Positions 1-5,404 of a stretch of DNA of 7,995 nucleotides are shown one piece after another (position 1 is the stretch's first letter; each line of letters begins with the position of its first letter). Under the pieces are notes generated by a model. The model did not search any database, was not told where the DNA came from, and saw nothing but the letters and a program-made list of their open reading frames with translations. A program made the position numbers and the translations under genes. Source of the DNA: Cellvibrio sp. (GTDB taxonomy: Bacteria > Pseudomonadota > Gammaproteobacteria > Pseudomonadales > Cellvibrionaceae); NCBI GenBank assembly GCA_021323495.1, contig JAJQJO010000169.1, forward strand, positions 1 through 7,995, in the 5' to 3' direction.

Positions 1-44
1 AGTATTGAAATCGCTGGGGCTATGGATTTCATTTGAATTCTCAT
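1..44 (-). CDS. Start of a gene running off the left edge (unidentified, possibly OmpA-family)
   Basis: Only about 14 codons are visible, reading MRIQMKSIAPAISI. The start overlaps the stop of the upstream DUF4398 lipoprotein gene as ATGA (positions 44-41), and AGGAGG lies 6 bases before it at 56-51. Both strongly support a translationally coupled second gene. A second in-frame ATG at 32-30 would give a more basic N-terminus, but the ribosome binding site favours 44. The fragment could be the beginning of an export signal. From family knowledge, DUF4398 lipoproteins are often followed by an OmpA-family peptidoglycan-binding protein; that identity is inferred from context and nothing in the 44 bases proves it. 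Confidence 0.6.
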   Translation of the reverse strand, partial: MRIQMKSIAPAISI

Positions 45-448
45 TGGGCACCTCCTGATTTACGTTGTAATTCTTGCTGAAGCGTATCGACATTTTTGCC
101 CAGCTCATCATTTACTGCCGTGGCTTTTGCTGCTTCTGCTTTTGCGGTTGCTAACTCAGCATCTACTTGCGCTTGTTCGGCAAAACGTGCAGCAGCAACC
201 ATATCTTCTTTCGCTACTGCAGCGCGTGCGGACGTCAGTTTATCGCGTGCTTCTCCCAGTTCAGGCGATGCATAATCGGCGACACGTGCTTGCTCCGCAG
301 TTGCAATCGCGAGTTCAGCTGCTTGCAAGGCTTGGTCGGGTGCTTCAGGCTGCGAGCTGCAACCTGCCAAGAGTACGCTGCTAATGACGAATGCCGTCAG
401 ATAAGGCGCAACGCTTCTACTTTTTTCGTGGTTAATTGAACGAATCAT
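41..448 (-). CDS. DUF4398-type outer-membrane lipoprotein
   Basis: This 135-residue protein begins with a lipoprotein signal peptide: a basic N-terminus, a hydrophobic stretch at about residues 14-28, and lipobox LLAGC with the acylated Cys at 30. Ser follows the Cys, so the Lol avoidance signal is absent and outer-membrane sorting is expected. Residues about 38-112 are Ala/Glu/Lys-rich and predicted to be continuous helix, with the ALQAAELAIATAEQA pattern typical of DUF4398. The C-terminus (DELGKNVDTLQQELQRK) looks like a short coiled coil. The role of the family is poorly known; it is usually thought to be envelope-structural. The start at 448 is supported by GAGG at 460-457, 8 bases upstream. 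It is the first gene of an apparent operon whose next member starts at its stop codon. Family assignment is by sequence character, not by a search. Confidence 0.85.
   Translation of the reverse strand: MIRSINHEKSRSVAPYLTAFVISSVLLAGCSSQPEAPDQALQAAELAIATAEQARVADYASPELGEARDKLTSARAAVAKEDMVAAARFAEQAQVDAELATAKAEAAKATAVNDELGKNVDTLQQELQRKSGGAQ
51..56 (-). promoter_or_regulatory. Ribosome binding site of the coupled downstream gene
   Basis: AGGAGG on the minus strand lies inside the last codons of the DUF4398 lipoprotein gene, 6 bases before an ATG that overlaps its stop. It fixes the start of the partial gene at 44. Confidence 0.75.
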
Positions 449-698
449 AGTAATATCCTCGTTTGAAGCGGCAGTTCACTAAACCGGTGATATAAAAAAA
501 TTAAAAGGTCGTTTAGTAATGCAGTTTCATATCTCAAATCTGCTTTAACAGATAGCACCAGAGTTGGTGTTGCTTCAGGATAAGTAAACTGGATTTCCAC
601 GTCTGTACGTTATCGCGCATAGAAAGTTGAGTTAATAAAAATCTAACGAAGGTCACAAATTCGATAAATGGAGGAAAAATTTTTAAGGAGATTTTTGT

Positions 699-791
699 AT
701 GGATTCCCACGAAAAATTTTGCTTACAGTGCAATCTTTTATCACCCTCCTATGTTAAATACCGCACTCATAAGCGCGTAAGGATTGGTTAA
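699..791 (+). CDS. Possible small protein, 30 residues, CxxC motif
   Basis: An ATG at 699 is preceded by AAGGAG at 685-690 with 8 bases of spacing, an unusually good Shine-Dalgarno sequence for unassigned DNA. The frame runs 30 codons to TAA. The product begins MDSHEKFCLQCNLL and ends THKRVRIG; it has one CxxC pair (residues 8 and 11) and a basic C-terminus, with no membrane segment. It lies 86 bases upstream of the peroxidase gene on the same strand and could be a leader or a metal-binding micro-protein. I recognise no family. A 30-codon frame with an SD can arise by chance in AT-rich spacer, so this is only a candidate. Confidence 0.25.
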   Translation: MDSHEKFCLQCNLLSPSYVKYRTHKRVRIG

Positions 792-865
792 TCTGTAATG
801 TTTGCCCTTTCGCTGTAATCAAAAAAGTTTACACTTGCGCAGGTTGCCTACCTATTCTGTTGAGC

Positions 866-870
866 GAGGA
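866..870 (+). promoter_or_regulatory. Ribosome binding site of the glutathione peroxidase gene
   Basis: GAGGA is 7 bases before the ATG at 878. It decides the start: the frame is open from a TTG at 860, but that TTG precedes the Shine-Dalgarno sequence, and only the ATG at 878 gives a clean signal peptide. Confidence 0.75.
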
Positions 871-877
871 ATTTCCT

Positions 878-1426
878 ATGAAATCGGTTCTTAAACCATT
901 AGTGAAGTTGTTGGGGGTTGCTATGGTTGGTTTGGTCAGCGCGGCTACGTCAGCGTGCCCGGATTATTTGAAAGGCGAATATCGCAAATTGCATTCTAAG
1001 GATTCTGTTGATATTTGCGCTTTGACGGAAAACAAAACAGTGTTGGTGGTGAATACTGCCAGCCACTGCGGTTTTACCTCGCAGTTCAAAGAGCTGGAAG
1101 CATTGCATAAGAAATACAAAGATAAAGGCTTGGTGGTGGTGGGTTTTGCCAGTGATGACTTCAAACAAGAGGATGCCGACGAGGAAAAGGCGGCGGAAAT
1201 TTGTTATCTCAATTACGGTGTAACCTTCACTATGCTCTCGCCGACCCACGTCACCGGCAAAGACGCCAATACTCTGTTTAAAGCCTTGGCGGAACAGGCC
1301 CAGGAACCAAAATGGAACTTTAATAAGTATCTGTTGGGTAAGGACGGCCAGTTGGTGGAATACTTCGGCAGTATGGTCAAGCCGGATTCACCCAAGCTGG
1401 CAGAGGCGATCGAAAGCCTGCTGTGA
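878..1426 (+). CDS. Exported glutathione-peroxidase-family (thiol peroxidase) protein
   Basis: This 182-residue protein reduces peroxides through a catalytic cysteine. Residues 1-26 form an export signal (basic start, hydrophobic core, SAATSA before Cys27), so it should act in the periplasm; Cys27 could allow lipidation, but Thr at -3 makes a poor lipobox. Family marks: NTASHCGFTSQF (55-70 region) with peroxidatic Cys64; WNFNKYLLGKDG with Trp146-Asn147; and YGVTF at 113-117. Cys109 in EICYLNYGVTF sits where thioredoxin-dependent members keep their resolving cysteine, so thioredoxin-like reductants are more likely than glutathione. The usual Phe-Pro-Cys-Asn-Gln-Phe segment is replaced by GFASDDF (89-95), so the tetrad Gln appears to be Asp. 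It is a single-gene unit: a divergent operon lies upstream and a terminator directly downstream. Confidence 0.9.
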   Translation: MKSVLKPLVKLLGVAMVGLVSAATSACPDYLKGEYRKLHSKDSVDICALTENKTVLVVNTASHCGFTSQFKELEALHKKYKDKGLVVVGFASDDFKQEDADEEKAAEICYLNYGVTFTMLSPTHVTGKDANTLFKALAEQAQEPKWNFNKYLLGKDGQLVEYFGSMVKPDSPKLAEAIESLL

Positions 1427-1469
1427 GGATCGCTCGCCCTTAACCATCCCCGGTAAAGTCTATTACCCC

Positions 1470-1496
1470 AAAACCCGGTACCGCCGGGTTTTTTAT
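1470..1496 (+). terminator. Intrinsic terminator after the peroxidase gene
   Basis: A perfect 9-base-pair stem, AAAACCCGG (1470-1478) with CCGGGTTTT (1484-1492), encloses a 5-base loop and is followed by T residues (six in a row, 1489-1494). It lies 44 bases after the stop codon. The A tract at the stem base could give weaker termination on the opposite strand, but no minus-strand gene ends here. Confidence 0.9.
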
Positions 1497-1752
1497 TCCT
1501 TCTGTTTGCCATTCGATACGCAAATTGTAATGAAACCGATATCTTTTTTAGAATATTTTTTCAATCATTTGGCGTGCCTTATCGCTTGTCGGTGAAGTGG
1601 TTACTGTAAAAAATCGTTTTTTATGCCTTTTTGTGGATTAATTATCCACTTATCTCGTAGTTAACTGCAGTATTTTTATATTAAATGATTATTAATCGGT
1701 TTTATTCAAAACAACTATAAGAATGCTCTGTGTAACCGGTCACAAATTACTG
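1497..1752. other. AT-rich upstream regulatory region of the receptor gene
   Basis: There is no coding potential here. It contains several copies of the half-site AACCG: TGAAACCGAT at 1531-1540, an inverted copy AAAACCGATTAA on the minus strand at about 1694-1705, and TGTAACCGGTCACA at 1731-1744. The remainder is AT-rich, with long T and A runs at 1543-1563 and 1606-1623. These are sites where a sugar-responsive regulator could bind far upstream of the promoter at 1753. Confidence 0.45.
1731..1744. promoter_or_regulatory. LacI-family-like operator 1
   Basis: TGTAACCGGTCACA is a near-perfect even palindrome: 6 of 7 base pairs match around a central CG. That centre and the TGnAACCGGTTnCA-like outline are characteristic of LacI/GalR-family operators. 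It lies just upstream of the candidate -35 and 23 bases (about two helical turns) from the second site, which suits paired dimers on one DNA face. The cognate regulator is not in the window. Confidence 0.55.
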
Positions 1753-1781
1753 TTGAAACCGATTACATTTTGATTCATTAT
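1753..1781 (+). promoter_or_regulatory. Candidate sigma-70 promoter of the receptor gene
   Basis: TTGAAA (1753-1758, 5/6 to consensus) and CATTAT (1776-1781, 4/6) are separated by exactly 17 bases. Transcription would begin near 1788, leaving a leader of about 360 bases before the receptor ATG. The -10 is imperfect, which fits a regulated promoter. Other weaker hexamers exist in this AT-rich DNA, so the assignment is tentative. Confidence 0.4.
1754..1767. promoter_or_regulatory. LacI-family-like operator 2, overlapping the -35
   Basis: TGAAACCGATTACA is a weaker copy of the same palindrome (5 of 7 pairs). It covers the TTGAAA -35 candidate, so a bound regulator would block RNA polymerase. 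Repression relieved by a sugar is the natural reading, although regulation is inferred only from position. Confidence 0.45.
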
Positions 1782-2148
1782 CGACACTGTAATACGCACC
1801 AAAGAAATAACATAAATAGTATTTTTTGGTTGTTAATGCACCAATGACAATAACGTTAATCGAGAGAGTCCAGGCTGTCGTAACCACTTATGGATGCTTG
1901 GCCGTTTTTAGGCCGGTATAGGGGCTCCATAACAATAATAGTAATAGCAATTTCCAGCGTTTAATCGACATGAATCCTGTGTGCCCGACACTTTGCGGCA
2001 GGGATCTTTGCACCCGTCGATAGGCTATGCACTGTTGTTCCGGCTTCCAGCTTCTTTCGATTTCCACCTCGCTGCAGTTTGCATTTGCCAGCCAAACCAG
2101 TGGGTTGCACCGGGTTTTATAAAAGATAACAACACGAGGAAGCTCAAC
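1782..2148 (+). other. Long untranslated leader of the receptor gene
   Basis: About 360 bases lie between the candidate promoter and the receptor start. The receptor frame stays open back to a GTG at 1981, but that extension has no ribosome binding site and would put a hydrophilic 56-residue stretch before a normal signal peptide, so I treat it as untranslated. It contains a small GGCC-T-rich-GGCC hairpin (1900-1914) and CGATAGGCTATGCACT at 2018-2033, which recurs with one mismatch at 2198-2213 inside the signal-peptide codons. No known riboswitch was recognised. Confidence 0.4.
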
Positions 2149-2213
2149 ATGACCAAACCTAGCGGTATCACCTCCAGAAAAAAAGCTCTGGTCCTGGCGA
2201 TAGGCTGTGCACT
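2018..2213 (+). repeat. Pair of 16-base direct repeats, 180 bases apart
   Basis: CGATAGGCTATGCACT (2018-2033) and CGATAGGCTGTGCACT (2198-2213) match at 15 of 16 positions and are exactly 180 bases apart, hence in the same reading frame (SIGYAL versus AIGCAL). The flanks do not align. It may be coincidence, a trace of local duplication, or a shared protein- or RNA-binding site. Confidence 0.4.
2136..2142 (+). promoter_or_regulatory. Ribosome binding site that sets the receptor start
   Basis: GAGGAAG ends 6 bases before the ATG at 2149. This ATG opens directly into a signal peptide (MTKPSGITSRKKALVLAIGC), so it is preferred to the upstream in-frame GTG at 1981. Confidence 0.8.
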
Positions 2214-5200
2214 TTACGGTGGGCAGTCATATGCACAGGAACCGGCAGTGGTAACGGCCACTGATGAAACGGTTGAAGAAGTGATTGTAATGGGCGTGCG
2301 TGGATCGCAAGCCAAGGCGATCGACCTCAAGCGTGAATCGGCCAACGTGGTGGATTCGATTGTGGCCGAAGATATTGGCAAGTTGCCCGACACTACGATC
2401 ACAGATTCCTTGCAGCGGGTGACCGGCGTGCAAATTAACCGTGAAGGTGGCGAGGGTACGACCCTCAACGTACGCGGCATGCAGCAAGTGTTAACCACCA
2501 TGAACGGCGAACAATTCCTGAGTCCGTGGTCGATTACTGGCGTACAAGCCAACTATTCCGACATTCCCGCCAGTATGATCAGCGGTGTGGATGTGTATAA
2601 ATCACAATCAGCCAATACCCTGGCCGGCGGTATCTCTGGCGTGGTCGATCTAAAGACCCTCGACCCTTCCACACTGGACCAGGGGTTTACCAGCCGTTTC
2701 CGCGTTGAAGCTGGTATGGGGTCGCAATCCAAAGAAGAGTACGGCATGGATGGCACTACCGAGGACCGCGATCCGGATCACAGTCTCACCGCCGTGCTGG
2801 GTTTTAACAATGGCGACAACTTTGCCATTCTCGGCAACCTCTATACCTCCAGCTCCTATGCGGCTAACTATTCCATGTGGGAAGAGCATCATCTCGCCTT
2901 TTTGGATGGTGAAGGTGGCAAGCCCATTGGCGATTTGAATAATCCCTACGGCGAAATGCCAGATCCGGAAAATCCGGATCAAATGGTGCGCGATCCAAAT
3001 TATCAGGTAAATGATTGGTATCTGGTGCCTACCGAGTTCGGCGCCAGCAGCAGCTTTTTGGAGCGCGAGCGCGATGGTGGTTCGATCACGGCAAAGTTTG
3101 ATATCAATGATAATTGGTCAGTGCGCGGCGATGTGTTTTATACCCAGATGGATAAATACAACCGTAGCGTAAATGCTGGCTTTACCGGTGAAAATACACC
3201 TGACTCTTTCTCGGTCAATAATGAACTGGCGCTGCACGGCGAGCGGATTTATGACGTATTACAACCCGGCACCCAAGTGGGTGAGGGGCATCCCTTCAGC
3301 TATACCGACGGTAACGGTGCGTTGAAAACCGTCAATATCCATTCGATACAAAAAGCCGAGATTTGGGCGGCTGATTTCCAAACTACCTCATCCAATGAAA
3401 TTGAAAAAACCGCTGCGCTCAATACCAACTTCCAGGTGAATTACACCAACAACGAGAATTTGGAAGCGAGCATGCGGATCTTGCATGCTGAAGCAGAAAA
3501 ACAATACCGCAAAGCGACATTCCAACAAGGGACTCCGGCTTGGTTATGGGTGGATGAAGATGATTTGCCGGGTAAAGACCCGGTAGATGGTTATCGCGTC
3601 ACGGTAGATTACACCGGTGATTACCCGAGCTTTAGCTATGTTGATGATCTTTCCAGTGCCGATTTGCTCAAGCAATACCAAGGGTTTGCTGACGGCGCCA
3701 ATACCGAGGCCGAATTGAACGTGGTACGCGCGGATGTGAAGTTCAATTTTGATGGTGACTTTATTGAATCACTTGAAGGCGGTTTACGTTATGGCGTGCG
3801 CGAGGCTGACTACAACAAGTTTTTCTACGTTAGCCCCACCGGTCGTTACACCGATTGGGAAGACCCGCGTGTGCCGGTGGACAAGCGTTACAAACTGCTA
3901 CCGGGCAACCTCGTCTGGCAAAAATACCCCAATTGGCTGAAGTTCAATTACGCCGAAACCAATTCCAGTCTGATTGATATTGGTGGTTTGGAAGACAATG
4001 GTTTCAGCGCTGCCGATACCATGGCGTTCAGCGATTTTGGGCCCATCAAAGGCTTTGAAAAAGGCATTGCCTCGCTCAACCCGGCAGCTTGGGATAATCC
4101 CTACGAATTCCTCAATCGGCTTTATCCCGGCACTCGCACAGTCAATGACCCGGGTTACACCTACTCGGTAGAAGAAGCATCGACCAGCGGGTTTATGCAG
4201 ATGAATTTCGGCAATGACAGTACCGGCCTGTTCGGCATTCCCTATCGCGGCAATCTCGGCTTCCAGGCTGTGCAAACCGACCGGACTGTGGACCAGAGCG
4301 TAGTGCCCGAAGTGTTGGATTCGTTTAACTCTATCGGGTATGACGATTGGCAAAAAATCGCCTATGTCTACGAGACGGAGACCTTCAAAAACAGCAATAC
4401 TGAAATTCTGCCATCGTTCAATCTCAACCTTTTCCCGAGCGATGACGTGGTGACCCGCTTTGGTGTTGCGCGAACTATGACCCGCAACGACCTGGATCAA
4501 GTGGGTTCGAGCATGTCGCTCTGGTATGGCCAGTGTAATAAAACAGATGAAAATGGTGATCCAGTAATGGTGCCGGATCCTGCCACAGGCCAGGAGCGCC
4601 AGGACACTGTGGGTTGCATTGGCGGGGGTGATGACAAAGGTTCTCCGGATATCAAACCCTGGCTCTCAACCGTCTATAACGCCTCGGCTGAATGGTATTT
4701 TGCCGAAAGCTCCATCCTTGGTTTGGGCATGTTCCTGATCAAGGTAGACACTGCGGTAGAGGAGTTCCAGGAGGCACGTCACTTCCTGGATATGGATGGT
4801 ATCGACCGCGGTCGCCAAGCCAATATCTATACCACTCGCAACGTGGGTGCTTCGGATCTCTATGGGCTTGAATTGGGCTACAAGCAGCCTTTTACTTTCC
4901 TGCCGGGTGAGTTCCTGAGCGCAACCGGTATCGAATTTAACTATACCTATTCGCACAGTGAAACCGACCAGAAGGACATTATGGGCAACGCCCTGCCATT
5001 GCCGTCCAACTCCGAAAACCAAAGCAACCTGATCCTTTGGTACGACAAAGATGGTCTCAATGTGCGTCTGGCCTACAACTACCGAAGTGAAGAGTTTTCC
5101 AAGCGCACAGGGGTAATCACCAACGTCGCCGTTATGCAGATGGCTAACTGGGTCGAGCCTGTGGGTTACCTGGATTTATCAGTTAACTACTGGCTCAACG

Positions 5201-5337
5201 ACAATTGGAATTTCTTCTTCAGCGGTACCAACCTCACTGAGGAGAGCAGAAAAAGCTACGCCCAGTTTGAAGATCAGTTCCAATCCCTGTGGGCCCAGGA
5301 GGCGCGTTACACCATCGGTGTAAACATGTCCTTCTAA
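2149..5337 (+). CDS. TonB-dependent receptor (carbohydrate-type outer-membrane transporter)
   Basis: This 1062-residue outer-membrane receptor imports a ligand across the outer membrane using TonB/ExbBD energy. A signal peptide (1-29, cleavage after QSYA) is followed by a TonB-box-like EEVIV (43-47). The plug domain spans about 60-180, with the conserved IGKLPDTTITDSLQRVTGVQ, a VRGM motif and SGVVDLKT at its end. The rest is a long 22-strand-type barrel ending ARYTIGVNMSF with the terminal Phe needed for BAM insertion. The plug style and length match the receptors common in Xanthomonas, Caulobacter and Cellvibrio-like polysaccharide degraders (TonB-Xanth-Caul type) rather than short siderophore receptors. 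A probable surface loop holds two cysteines (residues 796 and 823) that may form a disulfide. The neighbouring glycosidase-like lipoprotein 67 bases downstream and the LacI-like operators point to an oligosaccharide ligand; its identity is inferred. Confidence 0.95.
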   Translation: MTKPSGITSRKKALVLAIGCALYGGQSYAQEPAVVTATDETVEEVIVMGVRGSQAKAIDLKRESANVVDSIVAEDIGKLPDTTITDSLQRVTGVQINREGGEGTTLNVRGMQQVLTTMNGEQFLSPWSITGVQANYSDIPASMISGVDVYKSQSANTLAGGISGVVDLKTLDPSTLDQGFTSRFRVEAGMGSQSKEEYGMDGTTEDRDPDHSLTAVLGFNNGDNFAILGNLYTSSSYAANYSMWEEHHLAFLDGEGGKPIGDLNNPYGEMPDPENPDQMVRDPNYQVNDWYLVPTEFGASSSFLERERDGGSITAKFDINDNWSVRGDVFYTQMDKYNRSVNAGFTGENTPDSFSVNNELALHGERIYDVLQPGTQVGEGHPFSYTDGNGALKTVNIHSIQKAEIWAADFQTTSSNEIEKTAALNTNFQVNYTNNENLEASMRILHAEAEKQYRKATFQQGTPAWLWVDEDDLPGKDPVDGYRVTVDYTGDYPSFSYVDDLSSADLLKQYQGFADGANTEAELNVVRADVKFNFDGDFIESLEGGLRYGVREADYNKFFYVSPTGRYTDWEDPRVPVDKRYKLLPGNLVWQKYPNWLKFNYAETNSSLIDIGGLEDNGFSAADTMAFSDFGPIKGFEKGIASLNPAAWDNPYEFLNRLYPGTRTVNDPGYTYSVEEASTSGFMQMNFGNDSTGLFGIPYRGNLGFQAVQTDRTVDQSVVPEVLDSFNSIGYDDWQKIAYVYETETFKNSNTEILPSFNLNLFPSDDVVTRFGVARTMTRNDLDQVGSSMSLWYGQCNKTDENGDPVMVPDPATGQERQDTVGCIGGGDDKGSPDIKPWLSTVYNASAEWYFAESSILGLGMFLIKVDTAVEEFQEARHFLDMDGIDRGRQANIYTTRNVGASDLYGLELGYKQPFTFLPGEFLSATGIEFNYTYSHSETDQKDIMGNALPLPSNSENQSNLILWYDKDGLNVRLAYNYRSEEFSKRTGVITNVAVMQMANWVEPVGYLDLSVNYWLNDNWNFFFSGTNLTEESRKSYAQFEDQFQSLWAQEARYTIGVNMSF

Positions 5338-5394
5338 CTGAATGGCGAAGGTGCGCTGCCGCAGATGGTGGCGCCTGGCGAATAACAGAATTCC

Positions 5395-5398
5395 GGAG
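5395..5398 (+). promoter_or_regulatory. Ribosome binding site of the GH5-like lipoprotein gene
   Basis: GGAG is 6 bases before the ATG at 5405. That start opens straight into a lipoprotein signal peptide, so it is preferred over the in-frame ATG four codons later. Confidence 0.7.
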
Positions 5399-5404
5399 TT
5401 TAAA

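Larger units (their letters stand above)
449..877. other. Divergent intergenic region (429 bases)
   Basis: This spacer separates the minus-strand lipoprotein operon from the plus-strand glutathione peroxidase gene, so it must hold promoters for both. It is AT-rich. I see no convincing -35/-10 pair: TTTACA (828-833) with TATTCT (853-858) has a 19-base spacer and would leave almost no leader before 878. Also visible are a 5-base-pair hairpin (CACCA 556-560 with TGGTG 565-569), two related AT palindromes (AAAAATTTTT at 675-684 and AAAAATTTT at 712-720), and a direct repeat of CTGTAAT (about 794 and 814). A short ORF with a good Shine-Dalgarno sequence is listed separately. No tRNA or recognised regulatory RNA was seen. 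Confidence 0.5.

Noticed and set aside
476..491. ACCGGT palindrome resembling the LacI-like sites, upstream of the DUF4398 gene
   Set aside because: Only the central six bases are symmetric and the outer TG/CA positions do not match, so it is not treated as an operator.
556..569. CACCA-GAGT-TGGTG hairpin in the divergent spacer
   Set aside because: A 5-base-pair stem with no T tract and no gene end nearby; it could be chance.
1681..1699. Fur-box-like AT sequence (AATGATTATTAATC) upstream of the receptor
   Set aside because: Only a partial resemblance to the 19-base inverted repeat, far upstream of the promoter. The downstream partner points to glycans rather than iron.
1970..2023. 17-codon ORF MNPVCPTLCGRDLCTRR in the receptor leader
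   Set aside because: There is no recognisable Shine-Dalgarno sequence before its ATG, and a short ORF in a long leader is expected by chance.
1981..2148. N-terminal extension of the receptor from GTG at 1981
   Set aside because: It lacks a ribosome binding site and would bury the signal peptide, whereas ATG 2149 has GAGGAAG at 6 bases and a standard signal peptide.
3898..4500. 200-codon minus-strand ORF inside the receptor gene
   Set aside because: It is antisense to an unmistakable receptor coding region, with no start signals and no recognisable protein features; a shadow frame.
5349..5376. Hairpin AGGTGC (5349-5354) with GCGCCT (5371-5376) between receptor and lipoprotein genes
   Set aside because: Only 6 pairs with one G-U, a 16-base loop and no T run, so not a terminator. 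It might modulate the relative expression of the two genes, but the evidence is too weak to call.
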